The notes: a model not told the origin generated them from the sequence alone. A stretch of DNA of 19,558 nt from CAYWHE01 sp964458125 (GCA_964458125.1 CAYWHE010000060.1:1-19558); one strand, 5' to 3'; positions 1 to 7,514 are shown, counted from the first letter of the stretch. Program-made: numbers and translations.

Positions 1-417
1 ATTGCAGGTGCAAACCCGCATTCCAAGGTGGTGGCGCTGGCTTCAGGTTCAGTAAAAATTACGGGGTGGGTTGACGATATGCGCCTGGTATATGCCCGCG
101 CACGCGTTTTTTGTGCACCCATGCGTATGGGTACCGGGCTTCAGAATAAATTACTGGAAGCCATGGCCATGAAAATTCCCTGCGTCACTACTTCCTTATG
201 CAATAATGCATTGAAAGCCGAACCGGGAGTGTCCGTGTTGGTCGGTGATACCCCTGAGGCCTTTGCCGCCCATCTGGTTGACCTGATTAATAATCCCGGT
301 AAGGCTGCCCGGATGGCCCAGTCGGCTTATGAATTTATTACCAAGTATTACGATGTGGAGGTGGTCGGTCGCCAACTGGAATCCATCCTGACCTCCCTCA
401 AAAACAAAAAGGCCTGA
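1..417 (+). CDS. Glycosyltransferase, GT4-like, C-terminal part (5' truncated by window edge)
   Basis: The reading frame is open from base 1, so the gene begins upstream of the window; 138 codons remain before the TGA at 415-417. The visible part looks like the nucleotide-sugar-binding half of a GT-B fold glycosyltransferase. It has the segment TGWVDDMRLVYARARVFCAP, followed by MRMGTGLQNKLLEAMAMKIP and then VTT. This corresponds to the family pattern G-x-G-hydrophobic-x-x-K-hydrophobic-hydrophobic-E-A-(M/L)-A-x-G-x-P-hydrophobic-V, in which the Glu after K-L-L contacts the donor nucleotide. A short helical tail ends in KNKKA. Such enzymes act at the cytoplasmic membrane in exopolysaccharide or lipopolysaccharide assembly. 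Acceptor and donor cannot be read from this fragment, and no neighbouring polysaccharide gene is visible on this side. Confidence 0.85.
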   Translation: MAGANPHSKVVALASGSVKITGWVDDMRLVYARARVFCAPMRMGTGLQNKLLEAMAMKIPCVTTSLCNNALKAEPGVSVLVGDTPEAFAAHLVDLINNPGKAARMAQSAYEFITKYYDVEVVGRQLESILTSLKNKKA

Positions 418-424
418 ACATGGA

Positions 425-731
425 TGCCTTACGGGGCAAGCCACACTCAGACCTTTGTTCCAGTTTTGATTGTTCAGCGAAGTTCAGATGTTGAGGCTGC
501 CTTACGGGGCAGCCCACACCTGACTCAACCTAAAAACTAACCAAAAACCATCGTTACGGGCGGCTCTGAATTACCAATGGCGGAAGCTGCATTTTTCAGC
601 AGCCCGCCATCGATAAACCTAAAAACTAACCCCTTTATCATGGTGGTGAGTTCCGGCCGGAGGGCAAGTTGCGGGCTGCCTTACGGGGCAGCCCTTAACC
701 TGACAATCAACCTAAAAACTAACCAAAAACC
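425..731. repeat. Array of about 90-nt hairpin + AACCTAAAAACTAACC units
   Basis: The core AACCTAAAAACTAACC occurs exactly three times on the + strand, at 527-542, 616-631 and 709-724, with spacings of 89 and 93 nt. In the first and third copies the identity extends to CAAAAACC on the right. Each core follows a perfect or near-perfect hairpin. These are GGCTGCC-ttacgg-GGCAGCC at 495-514; ATGGCGG-aa-GCTGC with an 8-nt loop and the matching arm GCAGC-CCGCCAT at 577-610; and GGGCTGCC-ttacgg-GGCAGCCC at 673-694. A shortened relative, TGCCTTACGGGGCA, lies at 425-438 directly after the glycosyltransferase gene. None of the hairpins is followed by a T-tract, so they are not ordinary intrinsic terminators. 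The function is unknown. They could be REP-like elements or duplicated mRNA leader remnants. Confidence 0.75.
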
Positions 732-1182
732 TTCTGTTTTAAGTATCCGGTTTTAAAAAGGTAAACCGGTTTATGTAAAGAACTTTACTTTTAAACGCCA
801 GGTGATCATCAACCGGACAATGCAATGATACGGTGACTTATCGGGTGCATGGCCTCATTGAAAATGGTTTTATTACAGGCGTAATACGAAACCATTAATA
901 GGACAATTGAAATACCATCGTAAATGTTAATGGATTGACAATTAGTTTATTCGGATTTAACTTCAGGATGTAGGATTGCTGCTTTTTTAAGGATATCCTG
1001 TTTTGTTTTTTGGAATTTAATCCGGGTTCCTGTCCCGCTGCAGCCAAAAGGGAATAAACCTTACAGTTTAATACCGGTAATTTCTTCCGGAAACAAGATA
1101 CGGACGTACTTTTATCATATGAAAACAGCATTTACAAGGCATATTTTCAGGTACAAGGATGACATCCAATCCGTATTTTTCC
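732..1182. other. AT-rich intergenic stretch without a credible gene
   Basis: No open frame here looks like protein. The only sizeable one, on the minus strand at 895-1131, has an unprotein-like composition. Two small symmetric elements are present. One is a hairpin, CCGGTTT/AAACCGG with a 9-nt loop, at 747-769. The other is the 14-nt near-palindrome GTAAAG-AA-CTTTAC at 775-788, which would suit a dimeric regulator but has no assigned partner. A TTGACA (935-940) followed after 17 nt by TAACTT resembles a sigma-70 promoter, but that type is not the norm in this phylum. Confidence 0.5.
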
Positions 1183-1190
1183 TAATTTTG
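1183..1190 (+). promoter_or_regulatory. Bacteroidota -7 box upstream of ribBA
   Basis: The sequence TAATTTTG matches the -7 consensus TAnnTTTG and lies 40 nt before the ribBA start codon. That would give a leader of about 35 nt. No TTTG -33 element is seen at the usual spacing of about 19 nt. The leader is too short to hold an FMN riboswitch, and none is visible. Confidence 0.5.
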
Positions 1191-1230
1191 TCTGGCTTTC
1201 TTATGATAAAAAACCAAGGAAGCCGGCAGA

Positions 1231-2460
1231 ATGACAGCAACAAACAGTGAAGCAGGTTTAAATACAGTAGAGGAAGCTCTCGAAGAGATCAGAAAGGGGA
1301 AGGTCATCATCGTTGTGGATGATGAGGACCGTGAAAATGAGGGTGATTTTATCACCGCAGCACGCAACGCAACTCCTGAAACCATTAACTTCATGGCCAC
1401 TCACGGGCGTGGATTGATTTGCGCTTCCATTACCGAGGAACGTTGTGATGGGTTGAAGCTGGAAATGATGGTGAATAAAAATACCTCTTCCCATGAAACT
1501 CCATTTACCGTATCGGTCGACCTGATTGGTCATGGCTGTACCACTGGCATTTCCGCCAGCGACCGTTCCAAAACAATTATGGCGCTTATTGATCCTTCCA
1601 CCAAACCGGAAGACCTGGGTCGTCCCGGTCATATTTTTCCTTTACGCGCAAAAAACGGAGGTGTTCTCCGCCGGAGCGGGCATACGGAGGCCACTGTTGA
1701 CCTGGCCCGCCTGGCCGGTTTTGAACCGGCAGGTGTTTTGGTTGAAATCATGAATGAGGACGGCACCATGGCCCGCCTGACTGAATTAAAAAGGATTGCC
1801 CATCGCTTTGATCTCAAAATCATTTCCATTGAGGACCTGATTTCTTACCGCCTGAAAAAGGAAACGCTTATTGAAAGGGAGGTGGATGTAAACCTGCCCA
1901 CCACTTTTGGAAATTTCCGTTTGCACGCCTACCGGCAACTGACTACTGGCCAGGAACACCTGGCCCTGGTTAAAGGAAACTGGGAAAAAGATGAACCCAT
2001 CCTGGTACGCGTACATTCTTCCTGCCTGACCGGTGATATTTTCGGGTCCTGCCGTTGCGATTGCGGCCCGCAACTTCACAAGGCCATGGAACTGATCGAA
2101 AAAGAGGGTAAAGGGGTGATTGTATATATGAATCAGGAAGGGCGCGGCATAGGTCTGTTAAATAAACTCAAGGCATACAAACTTCAGGAGTCGGGTCGTG
2201 ATACCGTGGAAGCCAACCTGGAACTTGGCTTTAAGTCGGATGAAAGGGATTATGGTGTTGGCGCACAGATTTTAAGGGACCTGGGTGTTTCTAAAATGAA
2301 GCTGATGACCAATAACCCCACCAAACGTGCCGGGCTCATCGGCTACGGACTTGAAATCGTGGACAACATATCACTCGAAGTTCCCTCCAACAAGCATAAT
2401 CAGTCCTACCTGAAAACCAAACGGGATAAAATGGGGCATTCCATTCAGCTGGACCACTGA
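1231..2460 (+). CDS. ribBA: Bifunctional 3,4-dihydroxy-2-butanone 4-phosphate synthase / GTP cyclohydrolase II
   Basis: This 409-aa cytoplasmic enzyme supplies both precursors of riboflavin. The N-terminal RibB domain (about 1-205) converts ribulose 5-phosphate to dihydroxybutanone phosphate. It shows the acidic metal-binding loop DDEDRENEGDF at 30-40, GCTTGISASDR at 102-112 and GHTEATVDLARLAG at 150-163. The C-terminal RibA domain (about 220-400) opens GTP. It begins with NLPTTFGNFRLHAYR, carries the zinc ligands Cys265, Cys276 and Cys278 in CLTGDIFGSCRCDCG, and has NQEGRGIGL at 301-309 and RDYGVGAQIL at 339-348. Both halves keep their signature residues, so the enzyme should be fully bifunctional. 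The ATG at 1231 is preceded by AAGGAAG, a weak ribosome-binding site, 8 nt upstream. The stop codon directly abuts the stop codon of the opposing oxidoreductase gene. Confidence 0.97.
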   Translation: MTATNSEAGLNTVEEALEEIRKGKVIIVVDDEDRENEGDFITAARNATPETINFMATHGRGLICASITEERCDGLKLEMMVNKNTSSHETPFTVSVDLIGHGCTTGISASDRSKTIMALIDPSTKPEDLGRPGHIFPLRAKNGGVLRRSGHTEATVDLARLAGFEPAGVLVEIMNEDGTMARLTELKRIAHRFDLKIISIEDLISYRLKKETLIEREVDVNLPTTFGNFRLHAYRQLTTGQEHLALVKGNWEKDEPILVRVHSSCLTGDIFGSCRCDCGPQLHKAMELIEKEGKGVIVYMNQEGRGIGLLNKLKAYKLQESGRDTVEANLELGFKSDERDYGVGAQILRDLGVSKMKLMTNNPTKRAGLIGYGLEIVDNISLEVPSNKHNQSYLKTKRDKMGHSIQLDH

Positions 2461-3690
2461 TTATTGCGCTGAAAGACCTGCAATTGCTTTTCCTGCTATA
2501 AATCCGCTGGTCCACGCATGCTGGAAATTAAAGCCCCCGGTAAATCCGTCCACATTCATTATTTCCCCGGCAAAGAAAAGACCTTCCACCAGTTTGCTTT
2601 GCATGGTTTTCATGTGGATATCCTTCAGGTCGATACCTCCACAGGTAACGAACTCCTCCTTAAAAGTGGTCTTGCCGGAAACCGTCAGCGTCAATTCGGT
2701 TAATATCCCGGCCAGGCGATTCAACTCTTCTTTCCTTAACTGGCCCCATGCCTCCCCGGAATGAATACCTGCCAGTTCGCATAACCGTTGCCATAAACGC
2801 AAGGAAATGCCCGGGAAAGCATTCCCGTATACTTTCCGGAGTGGAAAAATTTTCCGCTGTTCTAAAATCAGTTCCCGGTTTTTATCCATGGTGGAGGAAA
2901 GTATGGAAAGTGAAACGGGAAAGGAGTATTTTTTTTCGTTGAGGTAACGGGCAGACTTTGCACTGAGTTTCAGGATACACGGACCGCTCAGCCCCCAATG
3001 GGTAATCAGTACCGGGCCTGTGTTTTGGAAGGAGGTTCCGGCAATTTTAACGATGACATCATGGATCACGATTCCTTCCAGGCCATTGAAGGGCGTGTCG
3101 GGAATATTAAACGTAAATAACGAAGGCACAGGTGTTATTATTCGATGACCCGTTGTGGCTATCCGGTTGAAATTTTCTGATGAGGAACCACCCCCTGTTG
3201 CCATGAGCAGGTAGTCGCAACTCATCATGCTCCCGTCGGCAAGCCGGAGTTCAAAAAGGTCTTTTTTCCTGAACTCCGTCACGGCAGATTCCAGTCTGAT
3301 GATGACCTTGTTTTTTTCTGCCTGTTCAAGCAGGCAGCCTGCAATGCTTTGGGAGCGGTTGCTGACTGGAAAAACACGGCCGTCGGATTCTGTTTTTAGA
3401 TCGATCCCTTTGGAGGTAAACCAGTCCATGGTATGACGGGGATTAAAAACGGTAAAAGGACCCCGTAATTCCTTTTCCCCGCGGGGATAATGGGTGGCAA
3501 GCTCTGTTTCATCAAAACAGGCATGCGTAACATTGCAGCGCCCCCCGCCCGAAACCAGCACTTTGGCCAGTAACTTCCGGCTTTTTTCAAGCAGGATGAT
3601 TTCTCCCCTGAATCCTTGTTCTGCTGCTGTGATGGCCGCGAAAAATCCTGCCGCACCGCCTCCGGCAACGACCAGTCTTTTTTGATGCAT
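2461..3690 (-). CDS. FAD-dependent oxidoreductase, HI0933/BaiN (YhiN) family
   Basis: This 409-aa flavoprotein has a Rossmann FAD-binding start with GGGAAG at 10-15 and the acidic strand end ILLEKS at 32-37. The family signature SGGGRCNVTH follows at 47-56. Further family motifs are HWGLSGPCIL at 231-240 and the C-terminal FAD contact segment FFAGEIMNVDG then FTGGFN at 372-388. The length is normal for the family. Members are soluble and widespread. One is reported as the bile-acid-linked BaiN of clostridia, but the substrate of most is unknown and should not be inferred here. The ATG at 3690 is chosen because the FAD motif begins directly after it. A perfect -7 box 4 nt upstream implies a leaderless or nearly leaderless mRNA. 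The gene converges on ribBA with no spacer. Confidence 0.9.
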   Translation of the reverse strand: MHQKRLVVAGGGAAGFFAAITAAEQGFRGEIILLEKSRKLLAKVLVSGGGRCNVTHACFDETELATHYPRGEKELRGPFTVFNPRHTMDWFTSKGIDLKTESDGRVFPVSNRSQSIAGCLLEQAEKNKVIIRLESAVTEFRKKDLFELRLADGSMMSCDYLLMATGGGSSSENFNRIATTGHRIITPVPSLFTFNIPDTPFNGLEGIVIHDVIVKIAGTSFQNTGPVLITHWGLSGPCILKLSAKSARYLNEKKYSFPVSLSILSSTMDKNRELILEQRKIFPLRKVYGNAFPGISLRLWQRLCELAGIHSGEAWGQLRKEELNRLAGILTELTLTVSGKTTFKEEFVTCGGIDLKDIHMKTMQSKLVEGLFFAGEIMNVDGFTGGFNFQHAWTSGFIAGKAIAGLSAQ

Positions 3691-3694
3691 GCAT

Positions 3695-3702
3695 CAAAGG
3701 TA
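3695..3702 (-). promoter_or_regulatory. Bacteroidota -7 box 4 nt from the start codon of the FAD oxidoreductase
   Basis: On the minus strand this reads TACCTTTG, a perfect match to TAnnTTTG, followed by ATGC and the start codon region. Transcription would begin at or next to the ATG at 3690. No TTTG -33 element is seen at about 19 nt upstream, so the assignment rests on the -7 box alone. Confidence 0.5.
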
Positions 3703-3820
3703 GGGAAGAAGTGTGTTACCTCATGCAGTTGCTTAACGGGATGATTCCAAAACCTTCACCTGAGATAAGGCCTGCCGGTGAAAAAATAAAATACCCCTGA
3801 ATGCAATTCCGGCGATTGAT

Positions 3821-3859
3821 AAAAAAGAAGCCTGCTTCAGTCAGACCGGAGCAGGCTTC
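3821..3859 (-). terminator. Rho-independent terminator of the first PKD/Ig T9SS gene
   Basis: On the minus strand, GAAGCCTGCT pairs perfectly with AGCAGGCTTC across a 13-nt loop (stem arms 3850-3859 and 3827-3836). A run of six T follows immediately (A-run at 3821-3826 on the + strand). It lies 15 nt beyond the stop codon of the gene ending at 3875. Confidence 0.88.
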
Positions 3860-3874
3860 ATGGGGGGGGTAAGG

Positions 3875-5587
3875 TTATTCGATGATCAGCTTAATCATTT
3901 TCTGCTGAGCATTGGTTTGCAGTCTGATAAAATAAATGCCGGCAGGATACGAATGGGTATCCAGGTCAATTTCATGTTCGCCTGAATCCAGGTTCCGGCT
4001 GGCCAGTATCGTTTCTTTTTCGCCCAACATGTTGACCAGATCAATGGCGACTGTATTTTTTTCGGGCAGTTCAAAGGCGATGACGGCACTTCCCCGCGCC
4101 GGGTTGGGTGACACCCGGAAGTCAATCGTATTTTCAACAGGTCCGTTATCAGCTGACATCCGGCAATTAACGGTAACCCGTAAACGAGTGGAAAGGGTGG
4201 AGCAGCCATACTGGTTCGATACCCGGACCGTATACCAACCCTGCTGGGTGGCCGTCAATTTCCTGGTATGGGCGCCGGATATCGGATTGCCGTTTCGAAA
4301 CCAGTCATAGCTGGCGGATCCGGTAAGGGTATTGGCCACCAGCAGGACGCTCTGACCCTGGCAAAAAGTGGTTGCACCCTGAGGGGTAATGGTCGCGGCA
4401 GGTTTGCTGAACACATCGGCATGAACGGGTGCTGAAATGCGGGAACAACCCCTGGGGTTGGTCACTCTCACTTTATAATCCCCGGTTTTGTCAGCAGCAT
4501 ACGTGGAAGCATTGGCACCGCTGATCGGATTGGAACCCCTGTACCATTTATAGGAAAAATTTGAATTCTGGTGAGCCACCAGGTTTACTTTTTTCGGGGA
4601 GCAGGTCGATAGTCCGTTTACTCCGCTAACCGTAGCATTCAGGACGACGCTTAATACATATTTTGCAGGTGATTCCGCTGAACAGCCTGTTGTGGTTTTG
4701 GTCATCCGGACATGATAATTACCGCTTTTCCTGGCGTAATAATAGTAATCCTTGGCATTCGGAAGCAGGGTGCCGTCTTTATACCACTGGTAGCTAAAGG
4801 AGGTGCCCTGTACTGCAACAATGCGTATACTGTCCCCACTGCAAATGGTATCGTTCCGGTAAGAGGTCAGGGCAGCTGTTGGTAACGCATTCACATGCAG
4901 AATGGAGGATTTGGTTACGGTATGACTTCCTGCAGGGCTGGTAGCTTTCAGTTTTACTGTATAATTTCCGGGAACTGAATAAACCACGGTCGGATTTTTT
5001 AGCGTGGATGTGGACGGAGTACCACCCGTAAAGGTCCACTGGTAGGAAGTGGGGTAGTTCGTGCTTTTATCCGTAAACGTGATGGCATCACCCGTACAGG
5101 AATTATAATCACTCAATATAAAATTGGCCACAGGCCGGGGAACAATTTTTATTTTATAGTCTGAAATTTTGGTTTGCTGGGTTACCGGGATCACACCGTA
5201 TAATTTACCGCTGATCGTTACATCGATATCTAGCAAATAGGTACCGGCCTGAGTGGAGGTCGGATTTCCGGTAAGCTGCATGCACCCGTTGCTGAGTGGT
5301 CCCAGGGTGCAATTGGAAGGATTGCAGGAATAAGTGAAGCCGGCAGGCAAGTTACCGATGCCCGTAATGGTGACGGATGTTAATTTCACATAGGTGCCAT
5401 TAAGCGTGGTGTCCAGGGGAGTGCGAACCTGTATAACTGTACTGTAATAGTTGCCGGCGTAGGCAATGGGCAGATTGGTTGCAATATCAGGAGTAACACC
5501 CGGCACTGTGTTCGAGGAGGGGGTGCATTGGGAAAAAATCCAGGAAGGACAAACCAATGCAATGAATACAAGTAAACATTTTTTCAT
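3875..5587 (-). CDS. Secreted PKD/Ig-like repeat protein with T9SS C-terminal sorting domain (paralog 1)
   Basis: This 570-aa protein starts with a signal peptide (MKKCLLVFIALVCPSWIFSQ), probably cut after Gln20. The Cys at 21 lacks a proper lipobox. Residues about 21-149 form an N-terminal domain shared with the neighbouring paralog. It holds three Cys (88, 93, 102) and the phrase LPAGFTYSCNPSNC. A PKD domain (about 151-232) has the typical YQWTFTGGTPSTS and GNYTVKL. Three Ig-like repeats follow (about 235-313, 314-392, 393-475), each with one early Cys, a Y-x-W motif and a late G-C. The C-terminal part (about 488-570) is a type A T9SS sorting domain, recognisable by VSPNPARG, the LVNMLGEK strand, PAGIYFIRL and the final MIKLIIE. 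The product should cross the outer membrane through T9SS and be surface-attached or released. The ligand is unknown; an adhesin or matrix role is inference. Confidence 0.88.
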   Translation of the reverse strand: MKKCLLVFIALVCPSWIFSQCTPSSNTVPGVTPDIATNLPIAYAGNYYSTVIQVRTPLDTTLNGTYVKLTSVTITGIGNLPAGFTYSCNPSNCTLGPLSNGCMQLTGNPTSTQAGTYLLDIDVTISGKLYGVIPVTQQTKISDYKIKIVPRPVANFILSDYNSCTGDAITFTDKSTNYPTSYQWTFTGGTPSTSTLKNPTVVYSVPGNYTVKLKATSPAGSHTVTKSSILHVNALPTAALTSYRNDTICSGDSIRIVAVQGTSFSYQWYKDGTLLPNAKDYYYYARKSGNYHVRMTKTTTGCSAESPAKYVLSVVLNATVSGVNGLSTCSPKKVNLVAHQNSNFSYKWYRGSNPISGANASTYAADKTGDYKVRVTNPRGCSRISAPVHADVFSKPAATITPQGATTFCQGQSVLLVANTLTGSASYDWFRNGNPISGAHTRKLTATQQGWYTVRVSNQYGCSTLSTRLRVTVNCRMSADNGPVENTIDFRVSPNPARGSAVIAFELPEKNTVAIDLVNMLGEKETILASRNLDSGEHEIDLDTHSYPAGIYFIRLQTNAQQKMIKLIIE

Positions 5588-5638
5588 GTTTATACGGTTT
5601 TAAGGTTAGTAAGGTCGGAGGTTTTACGAAAAGCCACG

Positions 5639-5668
5639 CCAATATAGAAAAAAGCCTGAATCCGGCAA
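5639..5668 (-). promoter_or_regulatory. Probable promoter of T9SS paralog 1
   Basis: On the minus strand, TTG (5668-5666) is followed after exactly 19 nt by TATATTGG (5646-5639). The second box differs from the Bacteroidota -7 consensus TAnnTTTG at one position. The leader to the ATG at 5587 would be about 45 nt. Confidence 0.45.
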
Positions 5669-5718
5669 GAGAAAAGTTTTCAACAATTGAAAAGGCCGTT
5701 TTCAGAGCCTCCGGCAAC

Positions 5719-5750
5719 AAAAAAGCCCGGAATCCATTGATCCGGGCTTT
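5719..5750 (-). terminator. Rho-independent terminator of T9SS paralog 2
   Basis: On the minus strand, AAAGCCCGGA pairs perfectly with TCCGGGCTTT across a 9-nt loop. The T-run continues beyond the stem (A-run 5719-5724 on the + strand). It begins 22 nt after the stop codon of the gene ending at 5773. It separates the two paralogs, so they are probably independent transcription units. Confidence 0.88.
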
Positions 5751-5772
5751 ATTCAGGTTTTTTATTTCAGCA

Positions 5773-7488
5773 TCAGCGGCTGATCATCAGCCTGGCATCG
5801 TCTTCACCTGTTCCGCAACTCATCCGGATCAGGTATAATCCCGGTGAGAGCCCGGCGGTATTGAACTCCATCTGTTGTGCCCCGGCAGTCAGAATTCCTT
5901 TGAATTCATGAAGCATCAAACGGCCCTGCATATCATATACCGAAAGCATAACTTCCCCTGTTTCCGGGAGTTGGGCCGACAGCGACACCCGGTCACCGGC
6001 AGGATTTGGAAATACAGATAATCTGAAGTCTGCACGGATACCTGACCCTGCAAGGCTTTCACGGCAGTTGATCACCACCGTTTTGGAGGAAGAGACTTTG
6101 GTACAACCGTTGGTTTTGGAAACGATGACTTTATAAATACCCGCCTGGGTAGCAGTATAGTTGATCTGGGTGGCACCCGCTATGTTGTTTCCGTTTCTCT
6201 TCCACTGGTAGGACAGGTTGTTTCCGCTATTGGCCGTGAAAACCACGCTTCCTCCCGCACAGAATGTCAATGGACCGCTGGCGGTGAAAGACGCGGAGGG
6301 AGAAGCATTAACCGTAACCGTGACAGCATTGGAGGCCTTGGTGCATCCATTCGAATTGGTGACGGTTACCTTATAAGTTCCGCTGCCTGTTGCAGTATAG
6401 GTGGCCCCGGTTGCGCCATTGATGACCGTACCATCCTTTTTCCACTGGTAAACGAGCCCGTTGCCGGTATTGGCGGAAATCAAAACGCTTCCGCCGGAAC
6501 AGAAGGTGGTGGACCCTCCGGCTGTAATGACTGCCTGTACATAACTGACCGTTACCGCTTTGGCGGAGGATATTTTATTGCACCCGTTGGGTTTGGTAAC
6601 CCTGACCTTATAGGTTCCACCGGTTGTGGCCAGGTAGGTTGATACCGTAGCCCCGGAAATGTCCAGGCCATTTCTGATCCACTGATAGGTGAAGCCCGCA
6701 CCACTGTTGGCGGTAAATAGCACGGAATTGCCATTGCATATCGTAAGCGGGCCGGATGCCGTAAAAGAGGCCGATGGCGGAGAGCCAACGGTGATGTAAG
6801 AATTTTTTGTAATGGCATTGTTGCCGGCAGGGCTGCCTGCTGTCAGCGTGGCATTGTAGGTTCCCGCTGTATTATACGTAACCACGGGGTTCTGCAGGTT
6901 GGAGGCGGATGGCGTTCCCCCGGGGAATGACCATGACCAGGAAGTCGGCTGGTTGGTGGACAAATCCGTATAGGTGACCGATTCCCCTTTGCATATCGCA
7001 GCGGCGGAACCGGAGAAATCGGCAACAGGAGGACCCAGGATGGTGATCTTGTATCCCAGGATCTGGGAAGCCTGTGATACCGGTATGATATTGAGCAATT
7101 TTCCGTGCAGGGTTACATTGACCACCAGATTGTAAGTTCCAACCTGGGCCAGTGTAGGGTTTCCCGATAGGTACATGCACCCATTTCCTCCTCCCGGAAA
7201 GGCACAGTTGGCAGGAAAACAGGCATAGCTGAAACCTGCCGGCAAACCGGTTACGCTGTTTACGGTGATATCCGTTACGTTTACATTACCCCCTGCCGTC
7301 ATGGTATCGGTGAAAACACGGATCTGTATAACGGTGCCGTAACTGGCATTGGCATAGCCCTTCGGGAGGTTCACCAGGGTGTCGGGGTAAATGCCGGGAA
7401 TCGTAAAGGTGTCCAGGGAGCATACCTGGCCCTGTCCGGAACCGGCCATCACCAGAATCATCATGAGGGGAAGCAGTAGTCTTTTCAT
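5773..7488 (-). CDS. Secreted PKD/Ig-like repeat protein with T9SS C-terminal sorting domain (paralog 2)
   Basis: This 571-aa protein has the same architecture as its downstream neighbour. The signal peptide is MKRLLLPLMMILVMAGSGQG(Q). The shared N-terminal domain spans about 22-150, with Cys at 90, 95 and 104 and LPAGFSYACFPANC. The PKD domain lies at about 153-234 (WSWSFPGGTPSASN, AGTYNATL). Three Ig-like repeats lie at about 237-316, 317-395 and 396-475, each with an early Cys, YQW and a late N-G-C. The T9SS domain spans about 488-571 (VFPNPAGDR, VYDMQGRLM, SPGLYLIRM). Repeats 1 and 3 share the phrase SASFTASGPLT while repeat 2 does not, which suggests internal copying. The protein is Ser/Thr/Gly/Ala rich, as expected for an exported repeat protein. 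The gene is divergent from pyrG. The function is inferred only as a surface or secreted binding protein. Confidence 0.88.
   Translation of the reverse strand: MKRLLLPLMMILVMAGSGQGQVCSLDTFTIPGIYPDTLVNLPKGYANASYGTVIQIRVFTDTMTAGGNVNVTDITVNSVTGLPAGFSYACFPANCAFPGGGNGCMYLSGNPTLAQVGTYNLVVNVTLHGKLLNIIPVSQASQILGYKITILGPPVADFSGSAAAICKGESVTYTDLSTNQPTSWSWSFPGGTPSASNLQNPVVTYNTAGTYNATLTAGSPAGNNAITKNSYITVGSPPSASFTASGPLTICNGNSVLFTANSGAGFTYQWIRNGLDISGATVSTYLATTGGTYKVRVTKPNGCNKISSAKAVTVSYVQAVITAGGSTTFCSGGSVLISANTGNGLVYQWKKDGTVINGATGATYTATGSGTYKVTVTNSNGCTKASNAVTVTVNASPSASFTASGPLTFCAGGSVVFTANSGNNLSYQWKRNGNNIAGATQINYTATQAGIYKVIVSKTNGCTKVSSSKTVVINCRESLAGSGIRADFRLSVFPNPAGDRVSLSAQLPETGEVMLSVYDMQGRLMLHEFKGILTAGAQQMEFNTAGLSPGLYLIRMSCGTGEDDARLMISR
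6064..6780 (-). repeat. Three tandem Ig-like repeats inside T9SS paralog 2
   Basis: Three units of about 237-240 nt each (6541-6780, 6304-6540, 6064-6303) encode homologous segments. Each has the order early Cys, S-V-x-hydrophobic-(T/S)-A-N, YQW-basic-x-(N/D)-G, G-A-T, G-x-Y-K-V and N-G-C. Similarity is visible in the DNA as well, for example the repeated ccactgrta on the + strand that encodes the YQW region. Units 1 and 3 are the most alike at their starts. Confidence 0.75.
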
Positions 7489-7514
7489 AACAGTATTAGT
7501 TGAGGTTGAATGGG

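Noticed and set aside
425..731. The repeat array as a CRISPR or integron attC cassette array
   Set aside because: The repeats are hairpins plus a 16-nt motif with about 90-nt spacing, too few and too variable for CRISPR. No GTTRRRY/RYYYAAC pair of attC sites or cassette genes was seen.
935..963. TTGACA-N17-TAACTT as a sigma-70-type promoter
   Set aside because: The -10 match is poor, this phylum uses a different consensus, and the next gene starts about 270 nt away with a better -7 box close to it.
990..1012. AGGATATCCT followed by a T-rich stretch as an intrinsic terminator
   Set aside because: The palindrome has no loop and could only form a very short stem, and there is no gene directly upstream to terminate.
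895..1131. Minus-strand 78-codon open frame in the 5' intergenic region of ribBA
   Set aside because: No start signal, no recognisable motif and a random-looking AT-rich composition.
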